Source: Faeciplasma avium
GTDB lineage: Bacteria > Bacillota > Clostridia > Oscillospirales > Ruminococcaceae
DNA length: 11,454 nt
Direction: 5' to 3'
Assembly (NCBI GenBank): GCA_018713505.1
Contig: DVOL01000002.1
Coordinates: forward strand, 1 to 11,454
Part shown: positions 6,125 through 11,454 of the stretch, in pieces
Layout of the letters: the number at the start of each line of letters is the position of its first letter
How positions within the stretch are numbered: the first letter of the stretch is position 1
Translations under genes and position numbers: made by a program
The notes under the pieces: model-generated
What the model was told of the DNA's origin: nothing
The model's input: only the letters and a program-made list of their open reading frames with translations
Database searches by the model: none

Positions 6125-6251
6125 TAGCTTTTTTTGTTTTTGGCTAGAAATTTTCCAGACGGAGGATTAGGATAGGGGCGGCGGCCGGGAGGTAGAGCTC
6201 TGACAAGGGTCTCACCCGGAAGGGGCTTTTGCCGTGGACTGCGGCGGGGAG

Positions 6252-6365
6252 GGCAATCCCCCCGTCAGCTTCGCTGACCGCTCCCTTTTCATGGGGAGGA
6301 GGCTTATAGCCTCCACCCCATGAAAAGGGGTGGGGCACGGCGTCAGCCGTGCCGGGGGGATTGCC
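6252..6365. repeat. Palindromic element, copy B (114 bp, inverted relative to A and C)
   Basis: Perfect 12-bp terminal inverted repeat GGCAATCCCCCC (6252-6263) and GGGGGGATTGCC (6354-6365). Internal order is reversed relative to A and C: GTCAGC-TTC-GCTGAC (6264-6278) comes first and GGCACGGC-GTCA-GCCGTGCC (6334-6353) last. The middle is a 14-bp inverted repeat CCCTTTTCATGGGG/CCCCATGAAAAGGG (6283-6296, 6316-6329) capped by GGAGGC-TTATA-GCCTCC (6298-6314). It lies between the gpr 3' end and the acpP promoter. The rest of the spacer (6125-6251 and 6366-6457) shows nothing else recognisable. Confidence 0.85.
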
Positions 6366-6457
6366 TACGAACAAATGGCGGGGCGTCATTGCACCTTATA
6401 AAGCGCACTGAGGACGGCAACAGCCCCTCCCTGCACAAATTGGGAGTCCCTAGCATG

Positions 6458-7360
6458 TCAGCTTGTCAGGAGCCTTAGCTCCTCGGGGTCAAGACCGGGG
6501 TGCAGACCCAGGTTTATGCCCAGGGATATCAGCGACGCTGACATCGAAATCAGCTTGTCTATGCTCTTTGAGGTCACCCACAGCTCGCCGCCCTCATGCC
6601 CTAAGGAGGCGACGGTCGGGACTCCTACCGAGACCGTCCTTACTCCGAGGCTGGTGCGGCTCAGCTCGTCACGCCTGTTTCCGACTCCCGAGCCGGGGGA
6701 GATTCCTGTGTCCGAGAGCTGTATTGTCCGCCCTAGATGACTGGGCGACTGACAGCAAAGCGAGTCGATTATTATCACAGCGTCGGGCAAAACGGCGTCC
6801 TTTAGCGGCTTTAAAAGCTCCAACGGCTCTATTCCCGTGTCCCCCATCACTCCCGGAGTCACGCAGGAGACGCTTTTAAGCCCGTCATAGCTAAGATTCG
6901 GGGCGTTAAGGGGGATATGCCTTGTCGCAAAAATATGCCTTGACACTCTGGGACCCAGACTGTCCGCCGTGACCGACTGGTTTCCAAGACCCACCACCAT
7001 GACCCTCGAGGTGTCGCCTATAAGCTCGCTTATATACCTTGCTATCACCCTGGAGGCGGCTACGCTGTCCGACGGCGAGTAGTAAAGGGGGAGCCTTGGC
7101 TCTAGGGTGATGTATCTTCCCTGCGGCTTGCTTATCCTTTTTGAGACCTCCTCGCTCTTTACCCTGACATCGGTCACGCAGAAGCCGGACTCCTCGCTGT
7201 TTTTGAGCTCGATTCCCTCGGGAAGCCTTGAGCCCGTTTTGACGGTCTGGGCGCTTTCTAAGGCGAGGTCGGAAAATACCGTCTGGGGACGGCGCCGCCT
7301 TTTAGCGGCGGAGCTAAGGCCGCTCTGGGGATTTATGGCTGATGGCCTGCTGTCTGACAT
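6458..7360 (-). CDS. gpr: Spore germination protease Gpr (peptidase family A25)
   Basis: 300 residues, shorter than the roughly 370-residue Bacillus enzymes. Conserved blocks in order: SDLALES (30-36), MVVGLGN (121-127) followed by TADSLGPRV, TPGVMGDTGIE (168-178), IIIDSL (196-201), QLSDTGISPGSGVGNRR (214-230) and VSVGVPTV (243-250). Asp133 and Asp199 are 66 residues apart, the same spacing as the two catalytic aspartates proposed for B. megaterium GPR (127 and 193). The enzyme is made as a zymogen in the forespore and degrades small acid-soluble spore proteins at germination; residues before about 30 would be the propeptide region. ATG at 7360 has AAGGAGA about 9 nt upstream. A forespore sigma-G promoter is expected but I could not place one convincingly. 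Confidence 0.93.
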   Translation of the reverse strand: MSDSRPSAINPQSGLSSAAKRRRRPQTVFSDLALESAQTVKTGSRLPEGIELKNSEESGFCVTDVRVKSEEVSKRISKPQGRYITLEPRLPLYYSPSDSVAASRVIARYISELIGDTSRVMVVGLGNQSVTADSLGPRVSRHIFATRHIPLNAPNLSYDGLKSVSCVTPGVMGDTGIEPLELLKPLKDAVLPDAVIIIDSLCCQSPSHLGRTIQLSDTGISPGSGVGNRRDELSRTSLGVRTVSVGVPTVASLGHEGGELWVTSKSIDKLISMSASLISLGINLGLHPGLDPEELRLLTS

Positions 7361-7431
7361 TAAAATCTCTCCTTTTCAACGGATTTTTAACTCCCCGGAG
7401 CTAAAATATCAAATATTTTTTTTAAAAACAC

Positions 7432-7460
7432 TTGCATTTTTCTAAAATAGATGATATATT
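7432..7460 (+). promoter_or_regulatory. Sigma-A promoter of rpsT
   Basis: TTGCAT (7432-7437), 17-bp spacer, TATATT (7455-7460), downstream of an A/T-rich tract that could act as an UP element. Predicted start is near 7467, leaving a leader of about 180 nt. Confidence 0.7.
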
Positions 7461-7466
7461 AGCTAT

Positions 7467-7646
7467 GATGCTTGTTGAATAAGTAATACTGTCTGCGGCT
7501 GCGCTTCGGAGGTCGGGGAAGCTCTCTCCGGGCTGTCGTTAAGGTCGCACAAGGTATAGGAGTCATTAACCTTATTGCACTTTCTCAGTCGTGCAATTAG
7601 CTTATCCAAATAAGCGGATTTTATGACAGTGACGGGAGGTGTCTTA
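7467..7646 (+). promoter_or_regulatory. Long structured rpsT leader, possible S20 autoregulatory RNA
   Basis: About 180 nt of untranslated leader. A possible closing helix pairs ACTGTC (7488-7493) with GACAGT (7625-7630), just before the GGGAGG ribosome binding site. Inside are GCTTC/GAAGC (near 7503-7522), TAAGGT (7540-7545) with ACCTTA (7569-7574), ATTGCAC (7574-7580) with GTGCAAT (7591-7597), and GCTTAT-CCAA-ATAAGC (7600-7615). A second AAGGT at 7551-7555 competes for ACCTT. Ribosomal protein leaders often bind their own product; that S20 does so here is inference. Confidence 0.45.
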
Positions 7647-7880
7647 ATGGCAAATATAAAGTCTGCCAAGAAAAGAGTAAGGGTTATCCAGGCTAAGACT
7701 CTTAGGAACAAGATGACCAGGTCTGCGCTCAAGACCGCCATCAAGAAGGCTGAAAGCGGCGATAAGGAGAGCGTTACCCTCGCAATAAAGAAGGTTGACC
7801 AGGCTGCCGCAAAGGGTCTTATCCACAAGAACAAGGCGGCAAGAAAGAAGTCTCAGCTTGCCAAGAAGCTAAACGCATAA
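7647..7880 (+). CDS. rpsT: 30S ribosomal protein S20
   Basis: 77 residues, very basic and alanine/lysine-rich, starting MANIKSAKKRVR, the standard bacterial S20 opening, and ending with KAARKKSQLAKKL. S20 binds 16S rRNA early in 30S assembly. ATG at 7647 has GGGAGGTG at good spacing; an upstream in-frame ATG at 7623 would run through that site. It sits divergently from gpr, as a single gene with its own promoter, long leader and terminator. In E. coli S20 represses its own translation, so the leader may have a similar use. Confidence 0.96.
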   Translation: MANIKSAKKRVRVIQAKTLRNKMTRSALKTAIKKAESGDKESVTLAIKKVDQAAAKGLIHKNKAARKKSQLAKKLNA

Positions 7881-7888
7881 AAAACATC

Positions 7889-7931
7889 TGTCCTTGCTTT
7901 GAAAACAAGCCGAAGCGGGGACATTGCTTTT
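7889..7931 (+). terminator. Rho-independent terminator after rpsT
   Basis: An 11-bp stem with two G-U pairs (7889-7899 with 7913-7923) and a 13-nt loop is followed by TTGCTTTT. It begins 8 nt after the rpsT stop. Confidence 0.8.
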
Positions 7932-7936
7932 AATAC

Positions 7937-7983
7937 GGGGCTGAGTCCTTGCCGCCCTGAAGGGAGACTAAGCCCACAGCCCC
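7937..7983 (+). promoter_or_regulatory. Structured leader of the lipoprotein gene
   Basis: GGGGCTG (7937-7943) pairs with CAGCCCC (7977-7983), with inner AGTC (7944-7947) and GACT (7966-7969) able to extend the fold. It ends 3-4 nt before AAGGAG. No promoter fits between this and the rpsT terminator, so read-through or a promoter overlapping the terminator is implied. Confidence 0.4.
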
Positions 7984-7999
7984 AAAAAGGAGATATAAA

Positions 8000-8563
8000 A
8001 TGAAGCGATTTAAATTTGTTGGAGGAAAACTGCTTGCGGCGGCTCTTATTGCGGCGCTTTTGTCGCTGGGACTTCTCAGCGGCTGCGGCACCGACCAGCC
8101 CGAGGACTCCCCCGGGAGCGACAGCCAGCCCATAGTGACCGAGGACCTGCCCTCTGAGGATACCGGGACTCCGCCCGTAACCCTCACGCCGGACGACGGC
8201 GAGGCTCCCCAGTCTCAGAGCGACTCCCTGACGACCGAGGCTCCTGATGCCTCGTCGGAGGGCAGCGAGTCGCAGTCCACCCCGGAGGCGTCCCAGACCC
8301 AGCCGGAGGTCACCACTCAGCCGACCGATACCGAGAAGCCTGAGACAACCACCAAGCCGGCGGAGTCCACCAAGCCGTCAGAGTCCGAAACAAAGAAGCC
8401 CGAGTCCACCGCAAAGCCGGATGGCGAGGGCAACGAGATAGATGAGGACCTCGACGACGAGGAGCTTGACATCGACATCGGCTTCGAGGAGATTAACGAG
8501 GACGAGTGGGAGCTTATCTACGGCGAGAGCGACTCAGAAAGCGATATTGACATTAAGGAGTAG
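8000..8563 (+). CDS. Acidic Ser/Thr/Pro-rich lipoprotein of unknown function
   Basis: 187 residues. The N-terminus is a lipoprotein signal peptide: MKRFKF, a hydrophobic stretch (about 11-26) and lipobox LSGC with Cys29 as the lipid-modified residue, so the mature protein should be anchored on the outer face of the membrane. The remainder is low complexity: Ser/Thr/Pro/Glu-rich to about residue 125, including repeated KPxES-like phrases (KPAES, KPSES, KPEST), then a strongly acidic tail rich in DEDLDDEELDIDI. No enzymatic domain is visible. A wall-spanning or cation-binding surface protein is possible but unproven. ATG at 8000 follows AAGGAGA. The repeated GC-rich Pro/Glu/Ser codons make alternative frames appear open; they are shadows. 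Confidence 0.85.
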   Translation: MKRFKFVGGKLLAAALIAALLSLGLLSGCGTDQPEDSPGSDSQPIVTEDLPSEDTGTPPVTLTPDDGEAPQSQSDSLTTEAPDASSEGSESQSTPEASQTQPEVTTQPTDTEKPETTTKPAESTKPSESETKKPESTAKPDGEGNEIDEDLDDEELDIDIGFEEINEDEWELIYGESDSESDIDIKE

Positions 8564-8639
8564 CGAGCTCCGCCCATGTGCGGGGCATCGCCGTCCATGA
8601 TGAGAAAAGACCTGCGAGCAGCGCCCGCACTTTGTGCGG

Positions 8640-8776
8640 GGCAATCCCCTGGCACGGCTGACGCCGTGCCCACCCCTTTGCATGGTGAGGCGGACAGCCT
8701 CCCGCATCCCTGCCGGGGCAGGGATGCGGCGTGCCCATGCAAAGGGAGCGGTCAGCGAAGCTGACAGGGGATTGCC
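8640..8776. repeat. Palindromic element, copy C (137 bp)
   Basis: Perfect 12-bp terminal inverted repeat GGCAATCCCCTG (8640-8651) and CAGGGGATTGCC (8765-8776). Then GGCACGGC-TGAC-GCCGTGCC (8651-8670), subterminal CCCTTTGCATGG/CCATGCAAAGGG (8674-8685, 8735-8746), a core hairpin of two 12-bp arms (8703-8714, 8717-8728) and GTCAGC-GAA-GCTGAC (8751-8765). Orientation matches copy A. An extra hairpin CCCGCAC-TTT-GTGCGGG (8624-8640) abuts the left end. The flanks 8564-8623 and 8777-8820 hold no gene. Confidence 0.85.
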
Positions 8777-8814
8777 TTTAGGCCTTGCTCCGCTTTTAGG
8801 CTCCGCCTTGCATA

Positions 8815-8874
8815 AGAAAACCGACCGTATGCAAAATAGCAGTGTCACGCTGCCGCACCCGGTCGGATTTTTTT
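8815..8874. terminator. Bidirectional terminator between lipoprotein and S41 genes
   Basis: CCGACCG (8821-8827) pairs with CGGTCGG (8860-8866); an inner stem GCAGTG/CGCTGC lies within the loop. A T-run follows on the plus strand (8868-8874) and AAGAAAA precedes, giving TTTTCTT on the minus strand. The T-run reaches into the S41 stop codon. Confidence 0.75.
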
Positions 8875-10063
8875 ATCTTTGCTGGGACAAAATCTCCATT
8901 GCCTTTTTTATGCAGGGGTCGCTCTCGTCGGAGGAAGCGCCTTCGCTCTGACTGTCCGAGGAGGGCTGGACCTCGTAGTCCGGCTTGATTCCGATGGAGT
9001 CGTAGCCGGTTGAGACTCCGCTGAGGGTCGCTATGGGGAGGCTGATTGCGGTGCTGTCGTACAGGCTGTAGGTCTCAAGAAGCTTGGCGTTGCCGGCTGT
9101 GGTCGTGCCGACTATCCTTGCTCCCAGGGAGTCCCTGAGCGAGGCTGAAAACAGCTCCGCCGGACCCGAGCTTTTTGAGTTGACCAGTACCGCTATGGGA
9201 ATACCTGCCGCCGAGCCGCCCTCGCACGGCTCACCCTCGGTTATCTCGCCGCTCATGTCGGTCATGACATAGGGCACCGAGCCTTCGGGAAGGATGGAAT
9301 TTAAAAGATTAAATACCGGCTCGTGGATGACGCCGGAGTTGTTCCTAAGGTCTATTATCAGGGAGGTTATGCTGTCTGTGGTGGCTAGCGAGGAGTAGGA
9401 GGACATGAACTGCTGATAGGTTTTTTCGTTGAAGTCGGTTATTCTGATGTAGCCGACGCTGTCAAACACCCTTGCCTGCACTGAGGCGATGTTTATCTGC
9501 ACCGAGGTTATCTCCAGCCGCCTGTCCTCTCCGCCGGAGCGGATTGTGAGGGTCATCGTGGTGCCAGCCTCCGCAGTCAGCATGGAGTACGCCCTGACAT
9601 AGCCCATATCCTGGGTGCTCTCGCCGTTGATTTCTACTATGCTGTCGCCCTCCCTTATCCCGACCGAGGCGGCGGGACTGCTGTCAAGCACCCGTGTGAC
9701 CGAGGGGAAGCCGCCCACCTCCTGGGTGTACACGCCGATTCCCAGGTGGACCCCGGAGCGCTGCTCCTGGAAGGCTGCCGTTTCCTGGGCGTTGCGGTAC
9801 ACAGCCTGGTTTGAGCCTAGCACCGAGATATATGACCTTGCAAGCGACTCTATGAGCTGGTCCTCGTCTATAGTACCGTCATAGTAGCTCCTGACATAGG
9901 TGTCAATCTGCTCAAGCTTTGTGTACATCTCCGCCCGCTGCTGGACATCGGCAATCAAGCTGTTGTAAAGGCTCATCGAGTAGCTGGTGGAGATTATAAA
10001 GGTTATGGCTGCTGATATCGCCATCAGCGATATCGCAAGTCCGATTGAAATCTTCTTACTCAT
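8873..10063 (-). CDS. PDZ-S41 family protein (CtpA/CtpB-like), catalytic residues apparently altered
   Basis: 396 residues: N-terminal membrane anchor (about 7-27), helical linker, PDZ domain (about 105-190, LGIGVY and GIREGDSIVEING), S41 core with DLRNNSG (238-244) and VNSKSSGPAELFSASLRD near 294-311, and GIKPDYEV (358-365) before a Ser-rich tail. C-terminal processing proteases of this plan act outside the membrane and use Ser-Lys-Gln. Here the usual SASAxE segment reads SSGPAE and the usual FGKG reads AGNA, placing Gly300 and Asn325 at the positions expected for Ser and Lys, 25 residues apart as in CtpB. It may be inactive or use different residues. It has no strong ribosome binding site; ATGAGTA is tandemly repeated at the start. 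It follows pyrophosphatase by 42 bp. Confidence 0.85.
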   Translation of the reverse strand: MSKKISIGLAISLMAISAAITFIISTSYSMSLYNSLIADVQQRAEMYTKLEQIDTYVRSYYDGTIDEDQLIESLARSYISVLGSNQAVYRNAQETAAFQEQRSGVHLGIGVYTQEVGGFPSVTRVLDSSPAASVGIREGDSIVEINGESTQDMGYVRAYSMLTAEAGTTMTLTIRSGGEDRRLEITSVQINIASVQARVFDSVGYIRITDFNEKTYQQFMSSYSSLATTDSITSLIIDLRNNSGVIHEPVFNLLNSILPEGSVPYVMTDMSGEITEGEPCEGGSAAGIPIAVLVNSKSSGPAELFSASLRDSLGARIVGTTTAGNAKLLETYSLYDSTAISLPIATLSGVSTGYDSIGIKPDYEVQPSSDSQSEGASSDESDPCIKKAMEILSQQR

Positions 10064-10081
10064 TACTCATCTACTTACTGT

Positions 10082-10087
10082 ATTATA
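10082..10087 (-). promoter_or_regulatory. Possible -10 box ahead of the S41 gene
   Basis: A perfect TATAAT on the minus strand in the 42-bp gap after the pyrophosphatase gene. No good -35 is present, and the resulting leader would be only about 12 nt. Confidence 0.3.
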
Positions 10088-10105
10088 ATTAAGATAAACC
10101 GCCTG

Positions 10106-10642
10106 CTATTTCTCGGGGAACGTCGCAAGATATCTTTGTATGCACTCGTTTATTATCTTGACAGCCTCCGACCTGCCCATGACCTCGTTTACCGCAGTTT
10201 TTTTGCCCTCGAGCTGCTTGTAGACCGAGAAGAAGTGCCTCATCTCCTCGAAGATATGCCCGGGAAGCTCCTTGATATCCCGGTAGGAGTTGAAGGTCGG
10301 GTCCTCGAAGGGGATTGCTATTACCTTCTCATCGTTTTTGCCGTTGTCCAGCATGGTTATCACTCCGATGGGATAGCACTCCACCAGGACAAGGGGATCA
10401 ATAGGCTCGTTGCAGAGGATAAGGATGTCAAGAGGGTCGCCGTCGTCCGAGAGGGTCCTTGGGATAAAGCCGTAGTTAGCCGGGTAGTGGGTGGAGGTGT
10501 AAAGGATTCTGTCCAGCTTGATAAGCCCGGTCTCCTTGTCAAGCTCGTACTTCTTTTTGGAGCCCTTCTCAATCTCAACGACCGCCATAAATCTCTCCGG
10601 GGTAATTCGCTGAGGGTTAATCTCGTGCCAAATGTTCATCAT
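10106..10642 (-). CDS. ppa: Inorganic pyrophosphatase, family I
   Basis: 178 residues. Contains the family I signature DGDPLDIL near residues 67-74, whose aspartates bind the catalytic Mg ions, together with KKKYELDKETG, YPANYGFIP and a late segment ending KIINECIQRY. It hydrolyses pyrophosphate to two phosphates and drives biosynthetic reactions. ATG at 10642 is chosen because AAAGGGG lies 8 nt upstream; the adjacent ATG at 10639 is equally possible, and ATG at 10660 would consume the binding site. Many clostridia use family II or membrane pyrophosphatases, so a soluble family I enzyme is worth noting. It lies 45 bp after the M23 gene and 42 bp before the S41 gene, all on one strand, which suggests co-transcription. 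Confidence 0.94.
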   Translation of the reverse strand: MMNIWHEINPQRITPERFMAVVEIEKGSKKKYELDKETGLIKLDRILYTSTHYPANYGFIPRTLSDDGDPLDILILCNEPIDPLVLVECYPIGVITMLDNGKNDEKVIAIPFEDPTFNSYRDIKELPGHIFEEMRHFFSVYKQLEGKKTAVNEVMGRSEAVKIINECIQRYLATFPEK

Positions 10643-10687
10643 GGTTCTGTCCCCTTTCATATTTAGGGCTAAGAGACCGGCAGGATA

Positions 10688-11454
10688 TTACTTTCTAATC
10701 AGGTTGAAGGACTCGGGGTCCTTTCTCTCGCCGTCAACCCTGACCTCGAAGTGCAGGTGTGCGCCTGTAGAATAGCCTGTCGAGCCGACATAGCCTATTA
10801 CATCGCCGGTGGTGACATAGTCGCCCTCGCTGACCGTGATTTCGGTAGAGTGGCCGTAGAGCGTGGCATAGCCGCCGCCGTGGTCGATGATGCAGTAGTT
10901 GCCGAAGCCTCCACCGCAGCCGCAGGAGCGCTTCTTGCCGTAGTTGTGGGTGCAGCCGTTGTATACGGTTATCACGACTCCAGAGTTGGCTGCTGTAATC
11001 TCAGCCCCCATGACTCCCGAGCCGGAGATATCTATTCCCCGGTGAGTCGTACCCCAGCGGCTTCCGTAGGCGGAGGTTATCTGATAGTAGCCGGGAAGCG
11101 GCCAGAGGAAGGTGCCCTTGGGAAGGTCGCCCATGTACTCAGCCCTTGACGCCTCCCTGATAATCCTCTGGATTTCCTCCTCTATCTTTTCAGCCTCCTC
11201 CTCAAGCTCGTCTCTGTTCTCCTCGTAGGATTCCTTTAGGTCCCGAAGCTTTCTAAGCTCGGTTTCGCTTTCGCTGTAAAGCTGGTTTAAATCAAGGAGC
11301 TGGGAGTCCCAGTCCTCCTTGAGCAAAACGACCTCCGACTGCTTCTGCTCGACGGTCTTTTTGTCGCTCTCAAGAGCCGCCTTTTTCTGCTCGAGGACGG
11401 ATTTGTTGTATTCGTAGCTCTCGAGGATGGCTACAAGGTGGTCGATAAAATCGT
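10688..11454 (-). CDS. M23 (LytM-type) murein hydrolase with coiled coil (5' end off window)
   Basis: The reading frame is open from the right edge; 254 residues are visible and the N-terminus, including any signal peptide, is missing. Residues 1 to about 105 are a charged coiled coil (Glu/Lys/Leu-rich). The C-terminal domain is a zinc peptidase with ligands in HRGID and HLHFEV. Between them, an insertion CTHNYGKKRSCGCGGGFGN-YC carries four cysteines, suggesting a disulfide or metal site outside the cell. The plan resembles EnvC-type amidase activators and clostridial M23 enzymes controlled by FtsEX. It should act on peptidoglycan outside the membrane. The TTG at 11326 is not the true start because the coiled coil continues upstream without interruption. 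It is the first visible gene of the M23-ppa-S41 group. Confidence 0.92.
   Translation of the reverse strand, partial: DFIDHLVAILESYEYNKSVLEQKKAALESDKKTVEQKQSEVVLLKEDWDSQLLDLNQLYSESETELRKLRDLKESYEENRDELEEEAEKIEEEIQRIIREASRAEYMGDLPKGTFLWPLPGYYQITSAYGSRWGTTHRGIDISGSGVMGAEITAANSGVVITVYNGCTHNYGKKRSCGCGGGFGNYCIIDHGGGYATLYGHSTEITVSEGDYVTTGDVIGYVGSTGYSTGAHLHFEVRVDGERKDPESFNLIRK

Noticed and set aside
7361..7500. Sigma-G/F promoter for gpr
   Set aside because: CATCATA resembles the -10 but the only -35-like GTATT is 14 nt away, too close; not enough to call.
10136..10666. Long plus-strand frame opposite the pyrophosphatase gene
   Set aside because: It is an antisense shadow of a complete, well-conserved family I pyrophosphatase and has no recognisable domain.

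Overview
The window looks like chromosomal DNA of a GC-rich, endospore-forming clostridial Firmicute. Oscillospirales/Ruminococcaceae-like is my inference from gene content and style, not from a search. The evidence is a SpoVG gene, a complete germination protease (Gpr), a collagen-like Gly-X-Thr protein of the spore-surface type, strong AGGAGG-type ribosome binding sites and a Firmicute-type LexA. Thirteen genes can be supported; the first and last run off the window.

Layout. 1-1555 (minus): a GT2 glycosyltransferase followed by a cysteine-headed collagen-like protein cut by the left edge; this arrangement resembles the sgtA-bclA3 pair of C. difficile. 1556-1803: divergent regulatory region. 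1804-2208 (plus): small Nudix hydrolase (Ap4A-hydrolase type) and its terminator. 2277-2462: palindromic element A. 2526-2798 (minus): spoVG. 2799-3004: divergent spacer with a candidate LexA box. 3005-5639 (plus): tight operon murC-lexA-nudF. 5831-6058 (minus): acyl carrier protein with a clear sigma-A promoter. 6252-6365: palindromic element B. 6458-7360 (minus): gpr. 7455-7880 (plus): rpsT with a long structured leader. 8000-8563 (plus): acidic Ser/Thr/Pro-rich lipoprotein. 8640-8776: palindromic element C, then a bidirectional terminator. 8873-11454 (minus): M23 murein hydrolase (5' end off the window), inorganic pyrophosphatase and a PDZ-S41 protease-family protein.

How the genes fit together. 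Three themes recur: spore biology (GT/collagen pair, spoVG, gpr), envelope growth (murC, M23 protein, S41 protein) and housekeeping (acpP, rpsT, ppa, two Nudix enzymes). The candidate SOS box upstream of murC-lexA would make LexA regulate itself and place an essential peptidoglycan ligase under the same control.

The most unusual features are three copies of a palindromic element whose paired arms change together between copies; an S41 protein in which the usual Ser, Lys and Gln catalytic positions appear replaced; and antiparallel promoter-like boxes shared by the Nudix gene and the glycosyltransferase/collagen unit. I saw no CRISPR array, tRNA, rRNA, transposase or phage gene.
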